Of a stretch of 64,000 bases of DNA, positions 27,468-36,523 are shown piece after piece. Position 1 is the first letter of the stretch. Every line of letters begins with the position of its first letter. Below the pieces are notes generated by a model, which did no database searches, was not told the DNA's origin, and saw only the letters and a program-made list of their open reading frames with translations. The DNA is from Paenalkalicoccus suaedae (GTDB taxonomy: Bacteria > Bacillota > Bacilli > Bacillales > Salisediminibacteriaceae), in the NCBI RefSeq assembly GCF_006965545.2, contig NZ_CP041372.2:1736001-1800000 (forward strand), in the 5' to 3' direction. A program made the translations under genes and the position numbers.

Positions 27468-30400
27468 GACCATTGACACTTACGATACGTGGATTACATA
27501 GCTTTAGAGAAGAGCAAACAGTCGATTTCGAGTACCTTTGCGAGGGGGGCGTATTTGGTATATTTGGACCGACCGGGAGTGGTAAATCGACGATCCTCGA
27601 TGCTATGACATTAGCACTTTACGGGAAAGTCGAGCGAGCGCCTAGTAATACGCAGGGCATTTTACACCATGGAGAAAACCAGCTAGCTGTCTCTTTAACG
27701 TTTTCGCTCGGTTCCAATACGTATAAGGTGGAACGAACGTATAAACGCCAAAAGGAGGACCGTTTAGTTGGAGCTACAGCGCGACTTGTTCATGTCTCTG
27801 ACGAAACAATTGTTCTTGCTGATAAAGCAACGGATGTAACAGCGCATGTACAAGATTTATTAGGTCTGTCAAACGATGATTTTACTCGTGCCGTTGTGTT
27901 GCCGCAGGGGAAGTTTGCTGAATTTTTATCATTAAAGGGAACAGAACGTCGTTTAATGCTTCAACGTTTGTTTCACCTAGAGAAGTACGGAGACGAGTTG
28001 AATCGTAAGCTTCGTTCTAAACTATCGCACGAAAAATCTCAGATTGAATTAATTGAGCGTGAACAACAAGGATTAGGTGAGATCTCAGAGGAGCTAATGA
28101 AGGAAAAGCAGCAGGAGCTTCATCTAGCTGTTGCTAATCGCGACAAGACGCAAGAGCAACTCGCGAAGCAAGAGGGGCAAGTTAGTAACGTTCAGAAGAA
28201 AAGAACACTGTCTGTAGAGCTTGAGAATTTACAGGAAGAGCAGAGAGTACAAATAGAAAAAGAGCAGGATATGCTTGTGCTTAAGAAGGAGTTAGACACT
28301 TCTAAAGAAGCAAATCAGTATAAGGACCTTGTTGCAGCTCTGTTGAAAGAAACGGCAGCACTGTCTGATATGGTGCAAACGGAAGCCAAGATGAAGGAAG
28401 TATCAAAGCGGCACCGTGAAGAATACAAGCAAGCTGCGGAAGCTTTTAAACGAGCAGAAATAGAAAAAGAACAAGAGGTTCCTCTAAAGGTATTACTTGC
28501 AAAGCTTGTTGAAGTCGAGCAAATAGAGAAAGAGCTCGTCGCTAAAAAACGAAAGCTAACGGATGTCGAGCAAGAAAAGAAACATAGTGAAAGCCATGCC
28601 CGTGAGCTATCAGAACAGCTGGAGAAGAAAAAGAAGGATGAAGAGAAGTACAGACAGGCGCAAAACTCCTTTAAAGAGAAAATTGCTGATTTGAGAAATG
28701 CCGTTACTAATCGTAAGGAAATTGAAGCGGCCTATGAGGCTAGCCTGCCAATCTCTATGCAGGAGAAACAGGTCAATCAGTTGCGTCGGGATATACCGAC
28801 TGCTGTTACTACTACAGGTGAAAAAGTGAAGCAGGCAGAGACCGTACTAGAAGAGAAAAAGCTGGAATCGCGCAATATATCCGCTAAACTACAGTATTGG
28901 TACGATGGCGTAAAAATGATGAAGCGACAGCTAGATGACGTGATGGAAACGTACAAAGCAGAGAAAAAAGAACACGAGCTTTTGCACGCAGTGGCTCTTG
29001 TGCAATCGAACTTAGTTGAAGGAGAGGCGTGTCCTGTTTGTGGATCTCATGAGCATCATATCAGACAAGAAAAAGATCATTTTCGGTCCGATGAGCGTCT
29101 TGACCAAGACTACTCTTCTGAATTATCGCAGCTGACGGAACTTTCTTGGTCTCTCGAACAGCTATCCAATTCGCTCCCTTATCATAGCGAAGAAGCGGAT
29201 TCTTACGCACATAACGAGATTCATTATGGAAGTGATACGTTTAAGGAGGATTGGGCTAGCTTTATAGCTAGTTTAGAGGCAAAGCTTACAACAGTGCGAG
29301 GTGTCTTAGAGAAAGGACAGGCTTTTGTACGCTCATACACGGAGTTTATTAATGAGCACAAGCAGCTCGAGACTGCCTATGACTATGAGCAAAAGGAACT
29401 GCTTCAAAAGAAAACAGAGGCAAAAGAGAAAGAAGTAGAGTGGGAGAAGATGCTTGCGGAATGGAAGAGCACGTATCCAGCATTTTCTGTCGAGTCGATT
29501 GGAGAGGAAAGAGATAGGCTCAGAGAGAAGCAGGAGCAGGTAGACTTTCTCCAGGCGAGGTTAGATAAAAGTCACCAAGCCATTGATGATGTCGCGAAAG
29601 AAAAAACGGCGATAACAGAGGAGCTTCAACAGGCAAATCGTCGTCAATTGGAAGCGGAGCAGGCGGTAAAAGAGCTTGATGGTGCGATTAAATCTGCTGA
29701 AGAAAACATTTATTCTGTTACGAGCGGCAAGGATCTATCGGCGTACAAGGAAGAAACACAGCAGTCTCTATCTCAATTAGAACGAGCATTTAAACAAGCT
29801 TATGAGCGATCTGAAATGGCAAAAAAGGCGCTACAGGAGACGACCAGTAAACTTGCTACCATAGACGCAAGAAGGCAGGATATCGAAGAAAGACTATCCG
29901 AGCTTAAAGAAAAATGGGAGGTAGCGGAGACGTCGCTTTCGATAGAGGATGTGCAACGGCACGCGAAGGAAGCTCAGGATATTCGCGAGCTAGAAGCAAC
30001 CCTCCGAGCATTCGATGAGCAAGTGAATCAAGTAAAGGGGCGAATTCAGTCGCTACTTGATGAGCTCGAGGGTGGGCCTGTGACAGAAGAGGAATTAAAG
30101 CTAGAGGTTGAAAAGCAAAAGGATCTTCGTGATCAGGCTGGTGAAGAAAGAGAGCGAGTCGGTGCAATAACTGAGGTCATTAAGCAAATGGAAGCTCGGC
30201 TTGAACGATACCGTGAGCTCGAGGGTCAAAAGGGTACTCATGGTGAGCTTGTAGAGAAGCTATCAAAGCTTGATAAAGTCTTTAGAGGAAAAGAGTTTGT
30301 CGAGTTTATTGCAGAGGAACAGCTCCATACGATTAGCCAAATAGCGACTGATCGCTTAAAGCAGTTAACGCGCGGACGCTACGCATTAGAGGTCGATTCC

Positions 30401-30760
30401 TCCGGTGGATTTATCATGAGGGACGATGTGAATGGTGGTGTAAAGCGCTCTGTTACAACACTTTCTGGTGGAGAAACATTTTTAACGTCTTTAGCATTAG
30501 CACTAGCATTATCGACGTCCATCCAGCTCAACGGTCAGCATGCGTTAGAATTCTTCTTTTTAGATGAAGGGTTTGGTACACTTGATCCTGATTTATTGGA
30601 AACGGTGATTCATGCACTCGAGAAGCTGCATACGGATCGCTTAAGCGTTGGCGTTATTTCCCACGTGCCAGAGCTTAGAGAACGATTACCGAGAAAGTTA
30701 ATCGTGACTCCTGGTGAGGCATCAGGAAGAGGGACGACAGTTAAGTTAGAGGAGATGTAG
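27464..30760 (+). CDS. sbcC: exonuclease SbcCD, ATPase subunit C
   Basis: Rad50-like SMC-type ATPase of 1098 residues. The N-terminal half of the ATPase has Walker A GPTGSGKSTILDA and the Q-loop block VVLPQGKFAEFL. Two long antiparallel coiled coils follow, rich in Glu and Lys, separated by a zinc hook EACPVCGSHEHH near the middle. The C-terminal half has the signature VTTLSGGETF and Walker B EFFFLDEGFGTLD. It forms a complex with SbcD for end processing. Start overlaps sbcD by four bases (ATGA). The gene closes the addBA-sbcDC operon. Confidence 0.96.
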   Translation: MRPLTLTIRGLHSFREEQTVDFEYLCEGGVFGIFGPTGSGKSTILDAMTLALYGKVERAPSNTQGILHHGENQLAVSLTFSLGSNTYKVERTYKRQKEDRLVGATARLVHVSDETIVLADKATDVTAHVQDLLGLSNDDFTRAVVLPQGKFAEFLSLKGTERRLMLQRLFHLEKYGDELNRKLRSKLSHEKSQIELIEREQQGLGEISEELMKEKQQELHLAVANRDKTQEQLAKQEGQVSNVQKKRTLSVELENLQEEQRVQIEKEQDMLVLKKELDTSKEANQYKDLVAALLKETAALSDMVQTEAKMKEVSKRHREEYKQAAEAFKRAEIEKEQEVPLKVLLAKLVEVEQIEKELVAKKRKLTDVEQEKKHSESHARELSEQLEKKKKDEEKYRQAQNSFKEKIADLRNAVTNRKEIEAAYEASLPISMQEKQVNQLRRDIPTAVTTTGEKVKQAETVLEEKKLESRNISAKLQYWYDGVKMMKRQLDDVMETYKAEKKEHELLHAVALVQSNLVEGEACPVCGSHEHHIRQEKDHFRSDERLDQDYSSELSQLTELSWSLEQLSNSLPYHSEEADSYAHNEIHYGSDTFKEDWASFIASLEAKLTTVRGVLEKGQAFVRSYTEFINEHKQLETAYDYEQKELLQKKTEAKEKEVEWEKMLAEWKSTYPAFSVESIGEERDRLREKQEQVDFLQARLDKSHQAIDDVAKEKTAITEELQQANRRQLEAEQAVKELDGAIKSAEENIYSVTSGKDLSAYKEETQQSLSQLERAFKQAYERSEMAKKALQETTSKLATIDARRQDIEERLSELKEKWEVAETSLSIEDVQRHAKEAQDIRELEATLRAFDEQVNQVKGRIQSLLDELEGGPVTEEELKLEVEKQKDLRDQAGEERERVGAITEVIKQMEARLERYRELEGQKGTHGELVEKLSKLDKVFRGKEFVEFIAEEQLHTISQIATDRLKQLTRGRYALEVDSSGGFIMRDDVNGGVKRSVTTLSGGETFLTSLALALALSTSIQLNGQHALEFFFLDEGFGTLDPDLLETVIHALEKLHTDRLSVGVISHVPELRERLPRKLIVTPGEASGRGTTVKLEEM

Positions 30761-30777
30761 GGGATTTGGTTGAATGT

Positions 30778-30902
30778 GCGGGGAAGATGCGGAGAGTTGC
30801 GGAGAGTTGGGGGATTCCGCGCAAGTTGGAGAGCGAACTGCGCAAGTTTACCGTGCGATTGCGCGAAAAGGAGCAGGAATCGCGTGAAAATGCTAGTGAA
30901 TC
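30778..30902 (+). repeat. degenerate 21-bp-period array after sbcC
   Basis: Between sbcC and its terminator, the words GCGCAAGTT, GCGCAAGTT, GCGCGAAAA and GCGTGAAAA begin at 30819, 30840, 30861 and 30882, exactly 21 bases apart. The related words GCGGGGA, GCGGAGAGTT and GCGGAGAGTT begin at 30778, 30789 and 30799, in half-period steps of 11 and 10. The words differ from those in the other arrays of this window, but the period is the same. Confidence 0.65.
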
Positions 30903-30956
30903 ACACGCACTTAACGTATCTTCACATGTTACGCGACTCATCTACCTCTATAACAA

Positions 30957-30990
30957 AAAAGCCCCAATCACAGAGGTGATTGGGGCTTTT
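30957..30990. terminator. bidirectional terminator between sbcC and metQ
   Basis: Perfect 15-bp inverted repeat: AAAAGCCCCAATCAC and GTGATTGGGGCTTTT around an AGAG loop, between convergent genes. Confidence 0.93.
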
Positions 30991-30999
30991 CTCTAACAA

Positions 31000-31818
31000 T
31001 TACTCGTTCATCCAGTCTGGATGGTGGAAGCCTTGGAAGTCGGATTCGATTACTTCCCTAAATTCATCGGATTCTACTGCGGCAATGATGTCTTTCACGA
31101 ACTGTTCGTCAGCTCGCTCTTCTGTGACTACAACTCGGTTGATGATATCAGCTGGTATCTCATCTCTAAATAGTGCTGTTGTTAGGTCGAAGCCTGCAGA
31201 GATGGCAAAGTTACCATTAACTGCTGCAAGCTCCACCGAATCTAACGTTCTTGGTAGCTGCGCGGCCTCTACAGGATGAAAATTCAGATCAAGTGGATTA
31301 TCCTTTACATCATTTTCTGTCACACGAAGGGGATCGGCAGAGTCATCAATCTCAATTAATCCATTATCTCTTAAAACAGTTAAACCGCGGGCTAGATTGG
31401 TTGGATCATTAGCTAGTGCTACTGTGCTGCCGGGCTCGATGTCGTCAATGGAATCGTAGACATTGGAATAAACGCCGATCGGTGCTGTTGGAACGGTTAT
31501 GACGTCGTGCAGCTCGAGACTATGTTCTTCAGCGAACGCCTCCATATACACGAGGTGCTGGAATAGGTTGGCGTCTAAGTCGCCGCGGTCAAGTGACAAG
31601 TTTGGTTGAATATAATCCGTGAATTCGGTGATGGTAACCTCGTAGCCGAGGTCCTCTAAATACGGCTTTACGCCGGCCTCTAACATATCGCTGTAAGGAA
31701 TAGTCGCGCCTAGTGTTAATTCCCCGTATTCATTTGACGCCTCTGATTCGTCCGATCCACAGGCTGCTAGTAAAGAAAATGTAGCAACAGTTGGTAAAAG
31801 TAGTAGTGATTTTTTCAT
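31000..31818 (-). CDS. metQ: methionine ABC transporter substrate-binding lipoprotein
   Basis: NlpA/MetQ-family lipoprotein of 272 residues that captures methionine or a related sulfur compound outside the membrane. The signal peptide ends in the lipobox LLAAC with Cys20, followed by an acidic linker GSDESEAS. Family segments include LTLGATIPYSDMLEAG, PNLSLDRGDLDANLFQHLVYM, ALANDPTNLARGL and FQGFHHPDW. It is the last gene of the metN-metI-metQ unit, 14 bases after metI, under SAM riboswitch control. Because a flavin monooxygenase is in the same unit, sulfonated or oxidised organosulfur ligands are an alternative to methionine. Confidence 0.92.
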   Translation of the reverse strand: MKKSLLLLPTVATFSLLAACGSDESEASNEYGELTLGATIPYSDMLEAGVKPYLEDLGYEVTITEFTDYIQPNLSLDRGDLDANLFQHLVYMEAFAEEHSLELHDVITVPTAPIGVYSNVYDSIDDIEPGSTVALANDPTNLARGLTVLRDNGLIEIDDSADPLRVTENDVKDNPLDLNFHPVEAAQLPRTLDSVELAAVNGNFAISAGFDLTTALFRDEIPADIINRVVVTEERADEQFVKDIIAAVESDEFREVIESDFQGFHHPDWMNE

Positions 31819-31832
31819 CCATAATCGCTCCC

Positions 31833-32495
31833 TTAATATTTTTTAGATATACGCTTCGCAAATCGATCTCCACCAAACTGGATAAGTTGGACAAGAAGAA
31901 CGAGTAAGATAATCGTTGTGAACATGATGACATTATCATAACGGTAGTAGCCGTATCGGATCGCTAGGTCACCAACGCCACCTCCACCAATCGTGCCAGC
32001 CATCGCAGAATAACTAATTAAGCTGACAGCGGTTATCGTGAGACCAGTAATGAGAGTTGGCGTCATTTCAGGTAAAATAATGTCTCGGATGATAAGCCAT
32101 GGAGAGGCGCCGGTTGCAACAGCTGCTTCAATGACGCCAGGATCAATGTCACGAGCGGCGCTCTCCACGATGCGAGCGTAAAAAGGAATCGCTGCAACGG
32201 ATAGGGCGACGGATGCAGCTACTGGACCAATCGTTGTCCCTAGTAAAAAGTGCGTAAATGGGATTAAAAATACTAACAGAATGATAAAAGGAATAGACCT
32301 AATTAAGTTAACAACCACGCCAGCACCTTGGCGCACCCAAGAGTTTTCTAAGATTAGCCCTCGATCCGTCACATAAAGCAGAATCCCAAGAGGTAACCCT
32401 AAAAAGAAGGCGGCTGAGAGAGAAATACCGACCATTAATAATGTTTCAAGGAAAGCTGCGTTAAGCTCTGGCAAAAGCTGTAGAATCGAGTCCAT
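31833..32495 (-). CDS. metI: methionine ABC transporter permease
   Basis: A 220-residue membrane permease with five predicted helices and the permease EAA-like loop EAAVATGASPWLIIRDIILPEMTP in parts (positions roughly 125-150). ATG 32495 is preferred to TTG 32501 because GGAGGTG lies 7 bases upstream of it. The start overlaps the end of metN by 35 bases, so the two are probably coupled. With MetN and MetQ it forms a complete importer. Confidence 0.93.
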   Translation of the reverse strand: MDSILQLLPELNAAFLETLLMVGISLSAAFFLGLPLGILLYVTDRGLILENSWVRQGAGVVVNLIRSIPFIILLVFLIPFTHFLLGTTIGPVAASVALSVAAIPFYARIVESAARDIDPGVIEAAVATGASPWLIIRDIILPEMTPTLITGLTITAVSLISYSAMAGTIGGGGVGDLAIRYGYYRYDNVIMFTTIILLVLLVQLIQFGGDRFAKRISKKY

Positions 32496-33495
32496 TCGCA
32501 ATCACCTCCGTTTTACTTACCTGATTTTCTAAATACGTCACAGCTCGACGAATCTCATGCGCATCACCTTGAAGCTCCATAATGAATACGCCAAGCGGCT
32601 TATCTTGGATATACTCGACCTTCCCGTGCAAAATATTCCCCTTTACTTTAAAGGTTTGAAGCATCGTCGAGACGATTGCCTCAGAGGCTAAATGGCCTCT
32701 AAAGGTTAATTTAATGACATGACCTGTTAATTCATTCACAAGCTTTTCTGGGAGAGAAAAATGTAGAACGGTATCAATGAAGGAGGCTGTTAGCTCCTCT
32801 TTAGGATTGGCAAAGACGTCGTAGGTGTTCCCAGACTCAATGATTTGCCCACGCTCCATAATCACACACGTATCACAAATCTCTTTTACTACTTCCACCT
32901 CATGCGTAATAAGGACGATCGTTAACTGGAGCTTTTGATTCAACTCTTTTAATAGAGCTAAAATAGACTGCGTCGTTTTTGGATCAAGGGCAGAGGTTGC
33001 CTCGTCGCAAAGTAAAATACTTGGATCGTTAGCAAGAGCTCTCGCAATACTCACACGCTGCTTTTGTCCACCACTTAGCTGACTGGGGTAGGCGTTCTCT
33101 TTATCTGCAAGACCAACGAGCGCAAGAAGCTCTCGAATACGCTGTTTGCGTAGCTTTTTCTCGTAGCCACTAGCTTTAAGCGCAAAATTAACGATTTGAG
33201 AAACAGATCTTGAGCTTGGTAGATTAAAATGCTGAAAAATCATGCCGATTGATTGTCGCGTTTTTCGAAGCTCGCTTTTGGATAACGTATGTAGCTCTAC
33301 GCCATCTATAGATACTTCGCCGCTTGATGGTACTTCTAAATAATTTAAGCAACGTAGTAACGTACTTTTACCTGCACCGCTGTAGCCGACGATCCCACAG
33401 ATGGAGCCCTTCTCAATGCGGAGGCTCACGTCATCGACTGCTACGATATCATTCTTATCCCCGTACTTTTTAGTCACGTGATCTAGCTGTATCAT
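32461..33495 (-). CDS. metN: methionine ABC transporter ATP-binding protein
   Basis: ATPase of the MetNIQ importer, 344 residues. Walker A is GYSGAGKST, the signature is LSGGQKQRV, Walker B is ILLCDEATSALDP and the switch His is in LITHEVEVV. The C-terminal ~90 residues are the NIL domain, which in E. coli MetN binds methionine and inhibits uptake when the cell is replete. It starts 11 bases after the upstream monooxygenase stop and overlaps metI. Confidence 0.95.
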   Translation of the reverse strand: MIQLDHVTKKYGDKNDIVAVDDVSLRIEKGSICGIVGYSGAGKSTLLRCLNYLEVPSSGEVSIDGVELHTLSKSELRKTRQSIGMIFQHFNLPSSRSVSQIVNFALKASGYEKKLRKQRIRELLALVGLADKENAYPSQLSGGQKQRVSIARALANDPSILLCDEATSALDPKTTQSILALLKELNQKLQLTIVLITHEVEVVKEICDTCVIMERGQIIESGNTYDVFANPKEELTASFIDTVLHFSLPEKLVNELTGHVIKLTFRGHLASEAIVSTMLQTFKVKGNILHGKVEYIQDKPLGVFIMELQGDAHEIRRAVTYLENQVSKTEVIANGLDSTAFARA

Positions 33496-33506
33496 ATCGC
33501 TCCTCC

Positions 33507-34892
33507 TTAGCTTAATGCCTGTTCGTGTTTAAATGATTTTGCGCGGTGAGTATCAGGAAGCTTGTTTCCTAGGTGAGGAAATAGCTTTTTTCTAAACGTG
33601 CCCTCCGCGTAATCCTGTTTGTAAATTCCTGAAGCCTGCAGTTTTGGCACGACTAATGAGACAAAATCCTCGAGGTCACTTGGAGTAACAAAGTGATTTA
33701 AATTAAATCCGTCGACATCGGACTCAGTAAAGAGCGTCTGTATTTCGGCTGCAACATGATCAGGGTCCCCTACGATAACTTGATTAGTAATACCATCGAA
33801 GCGTTTTAATGCTTCGCCAACTGTCAGAGCCTTTGCGTTATCCTTCGTTAAGGTGGCAGCTTTATAGTGACCACCCTCAGTTGGTTTATCATAGCTAAAA
33901 ATATCATCGGGATCTTTGTCTTCGAATTCTGCGATGTCATAGCCACTAGCGCCAAACTGCGCTTTAGCGGCTAGCGAACTCCAGTGCTGATTATATTCCT
34001 CTAGCTTTTGCTCGGCATCCACTTTGGATTCTGCAACAATGACAGACAAGAACGAGAAGATAAGTACGTCCTCGCGCTTTCGTCCATGAGCTTCGACGCG
34101 CGTTTTTAAATCTGCTACGAGCTCTTTAACTTTAGCCGGAGTCGGCCCACCGACAAAAATACATTCTGCGTGCTTCGCGGCAAAGTCTCGACCACGGGCA
34201 GAAGTGCCAGCCTGGAATAAGACAGGTGTTCGTTGCAGAGATGGCTCTGACAAGTGAGGACCCTCAACCTTAAAGTAAGGACCTTCATGATTAATTTCGT
34301 GCACCTTATCAGGATCAATGTACACATCGGCTTGACGATCGTTCACAATCGCATCATCCTCCCAGCTCGTTTCCCAAAGCTTATAGGAGGTGTCTAAATA
34401 ATCGTCCGCAATATCGTAGCGCTCATCGTGCTTGATCAGACCCTCAAGTCCGAAGTTTCTTGCTGCATTGGGCAAGTAGGAGGTGACGATATTCCATGCA
34501 ACGCGACCATTTGTTAAATGATCGAGCGTAGAGAATCGTCTTGCGTTTGAAAATGGGTGCTCGTAGGTAGTGCTAACGGTGACGGCAAAGGAAAGGTGTT
34601 TCGTGACCGATGCCATTGCTGAAACTAGGAGGGCAGGGTCATTTATAGGTACTTGCATCGCTTGTTTGATGGATGGTGCTTTACTTTGTTGGTACACATC
34701 ATAAACGCCAACGACGTCTGCAAAAAAGATAGCGTCAAACTTTCCTTTTTCGAGTAGTTTAGCAAGATCTGTCCAATAGGAAATATCTTTATAGCTATCT
34801 TGACGTTTGTTCTCAGGGTGCTTCCATAACCCGTGAGAATTATGCATCGCACTATTCATGTCAAACGCGTTTAGTCGTAATTGTTTTGTCAT
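33507..34892 (-). CDS. NtaA/SnaA/DszA-family FMN-dependent monooxygenase
   Basis: Luciferase-like flavin monooxygenase of 461 residues, a length typical of the NtaA/DszA/SnaA subfamily. Hallmarks are LRLNAFDMNSAMHNSHGLWKHP in part, DAIFFADVVGVYD, SVTKHLSFAVTVSTTYEHPF, NGRVAWNIVTSYLPNAARNFG, TPVLFQAGTSARGRDFAAKHA and the C-terminal DGFNLNHFVTPSDLEDF. Relatives use reduced FMN to oxidise nitrilotriacetate, dibenzothiophene sulfone or sulfur side products. Position as the first gene of a SAM-riboswitch unit with metNIQ argues for organosulfur salvage. The exact substrate is not known. Confidence 0.88.
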   Translation of the reverse strand: MTKQLRLNAFDMNSAMHNSHGLWKHPENKRQDSYKDISYWTDLAKLLEKGKFDAIFFADVVGVYDVYQQSKAPSIKQAMQVPINDPALLVSAMASVTKHLSFAVTVSTTYEHPFSNARRFSTLDHLTNGRVAWNIVTSYLPNAARNFGLEGLIKHDERYDIADDYLDTSYKLWETSWEDDAIVNDRQADVYIDPDKVHEINHEGPYFKVEGPHLSEPSLQRTPVLFQAGTSARGRDFAAKHAECIFVGGPTPAKVKELVADLKTRVEAHGRKREDVLIFSFLSVIVAESKVDAEQKLEEYNQHWSSLAAKAQFGASGYDIAEFEDKDPDDIFSYDKPTEGGHYKAATLTKDNAKALTVGEALKRFDGITNQVIVGDPDHVAAEIQTLFTESDVDGFNLNHFVTPSDLEDFVSLVVPKLQASGIYKQDYAEGTFRKKLFPHLGNKLPDTHRAKSFKHEQALS

Positions 34893-34909
34893 TGTGTGTT
34901 GGCCTCCTA

Positions 34910-35088
34910 AAATAAAATAAAAATGCGCCTGCCTTTTTCATCATGAAAAAAGCAGGCGCATTTACGCAGATCCGCTTTTCTCATCTTCCAGGCAATACGC
35001 CTGCTGGAATTGGCACGCCGCAAAGTTGCACGCTGCCGAGGTATCAAAGGGCCAGTCCCTCCACCTCTCTGGATAAGAAAAAATTGGG
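34910..35088 (-). promoter_or_regulatory. SAM-I riboswitch (S box) with terminator
   Basis: Read on the minus strand, all S-box core blocks are present in order: CTTATCCAGAGAGGTGGAG, GGGACTGGCCCTTTGATACC, CGGCA, GTGCCAATTCC and GAAGATGAGA. The aptamer spans about 34979-35088. A long terminator hairpin follows (AAATGCGCCTGC pairing with GCAGGCGCATTT, 34921-34963), then an A/T-rich U-tract. Binding of S-adenosylmethionine should terminate transcription before the monooxygenase-metNIQ operon. Confidence 0.95.
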
Positions 35089-35112
35089 TTTTTTATGAAG
35101 TTGATGGTGTTC

Positions 35113-35141
35113 ACTTTACTCTCACATCTCCGATCTGTCAA
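35113..35141 (-). promoter_or_regulatory. sigma-A promoter of the S-box operon
   Basis: On the minus strand, TTGACA and TAAAGT are separated by 17 bases, about 25 bases upstream of the aptamer. Confidence 0.75.
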
Positions 35142-35166
35142 CAGGGTTTTTCAAAATAGTTTGTCA

Positions 35167-35195
35167 TTGACAGAATTTTCTTCGTCACGTACTAT
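35167..35195 (+). promoter_or_regulatory. sigma-A promoter of the acyl-CoA-dehydrogenase-like gene
   Basis: TTGACA, 17 bases, TACTAT. It is divergent from the S-box promoter; the two -35 boxes are 25 bases apart, close enough for a shared regulator. Confidence 0.75.
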
Positions 35196-35228
35196 TAGTC
35201 TCATTCAACTCGAATAGGGGGCATAATC

Positions 35229-36356
35229 ATGTCGATCAAAACGACTCAACTTATAGAAGAGGCACACATATTAAAAGAAAAATTTGCAGATCGAGCAGCA
35301 TTTTACGATGAATCTGCGATGCTACCTGAAGAAAATATACGTGATTTAAAGAATGCATTCTTTTTGTCCATGACAGTGTCAGAGAGGGTAGGTGGCCATG
35401 GGTTAACGTTAGTACCAATGCTTGAAATTTTGACGACGCTAGCTGAAGGGGACGCGCCAACAGCTCTCTCCTTCGGATGGCATGCTGGCTACTGTTTAGA
35501 ATTATCGGAGGATAGTATTTCTCCTAAGACAGAGAAGTTACTTACGACGATCGCCAAAGAGCAGGTGCTACTTAATCTCGCCCAAACGGAGAAGGCAACT
35601 GGGAGCCCAGCAAGAGGAGGTGCGCCTACTGTTAGTGCTGCGAGGCGTGACTCAGGGTGGGTCATTAATGGAACCAAAACGTTTACCTCATTCGCCAAAG
35701 CATTAGACTACGCGGTGATTTCTGCAACCGTTAAGGAGACAGGAGAGAAGGGCTTTTTTGTCATCGATATGACAAAACCTGGCGTAACGATTGAGGAGAC
35801 GTGGGATAGTGTTAGTATGCGCGCGACGAGAAGCGACGATTTGGTGTTGACGGACGTTTTCGTAGAGGAAGATGCGTTACTTAAAACGGAGGCTTTAACG
35901 AGTCCTAAACCGCGCGGATGGTACCTACTCGTTCCGGCTGTATATTTAGGAGTCGCTAAGGCTGCGCGAGCGTATGCGAAAGAGTTTGCTAATTCTTATC
36001 AGCCTTCAACGTTGCCACATCCTATCGCAGAAGTTCCAGAAGTCCAGCGTAAGTTCGGAGAGATCGAGCTTGCTTTGTTTGAGGCAGAGACCTTACTTCA
36101 TGCTACTGCGAGAAAATGGGAGGAGACAGATCTTCAATCTAGAGATGATCTTCGCGGCGACTTAGGAGCTACTAAAAAAATTGTTACGGAGAAAGCGAAT
36201 ATCATCGTGGATTTGGCTATGAAGGTCGTAGGTGCAAAAAGCTTATCTCAAAGCTGTCCTTTACAACGACATTTTAGAGATGTCCGAGCAGGTCTTCACA
36301 ATCCGCCAGCAGAAGATTTAGTGATCAGTCAATTAGGTAAAAATATATTAAAATAG
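35229..36356 (+). CDS. acyl-CoA-dehydrogenase-like flavoprotein (SfnB/DszC-like)
   Basis: A 375-residue protein of the acyl-CoA dehydrogenase fold: N-terminal helical domain (VGGHGLTLVPMLEIL), middle beta domain with LAQTEKATGSPARGG and WVINGTKTFTSFA, and C-terminal helical domain ending PLQRHFRDVRAGLHNPPAEDL. The usual acyl-CoA catalytic Glu environment is not obvious, and the family branch (SfnB, DszC, flavin hydroxylases) acts on sulfur and other non-CoA substrates. Divergent placement from the SAM-riboswitch monooxygenase operon supports a role in organosulfur use. Strong promoter and GGGG-containing ribosome site upstream. Confidence 0.82.
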   Translation: MSIKTTQLIEEAHILKEKFADRAAFYDESAMLPEENIRDLKNAFFLSMTVSERVGGHGLTLVPMLEILTTLAEGDAPTALSFGWHAGYCLELSEDSISPKTEKLLTTIAKEQVLLNLAQTEKATGSPARGGAPTVSAARRDSGWVINGTKTFTSFAKALDYAVISATVKETGEKGFFVIDMTKPGVTIEETWDSVSMRATRSDDLVLTDVFVEEDALLKTEALTSPKPRGWYLLVPAVYLGVAKAARAYAKEFANSYQPSTLPHPIAEVPEVQRKFGEIELALFEAETLLHATARKWEETDLQSRDDLRGDLGATKKIVTEKANIIVDLAMKVVGAKSLSQSCPLQRHFRDVRAGLHNPPAEDLVISQLGKNILK

Positions 36357-36367
36357 TTTTAAAGAGG

Positions 36368-36402
36368 GTAGAAGCTAGTTTGATGGCTTCTATCTTTTTT
36401 TG
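36368..36402 (+). terminator. intrinsic terminator after the acyl-CoA-dehydrogenase-like gene
   Basis: Stem TAGAAGC / GCTTCTA followed by TCTTTTTTTG. Confidence 0.85.
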
Positions 36403-36523
36403 TGAAGGTAAAAGAATTTGGTCATTAGATGTTAGGTGTTTTAGCGTGAGGAAGGAAGATATTCGCGCGGGTGTAGATGAGAGTCACTTGCAGTTGAGAT
36501 AACATGCCGCTCGATTCGGTTGT

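Noticed and set aside
30766-30996. ORFs of 76 and 69 residues after sbcC
   Set aside because: They cross the repeat words and the terminator; no initiation signal and overlapping frames.
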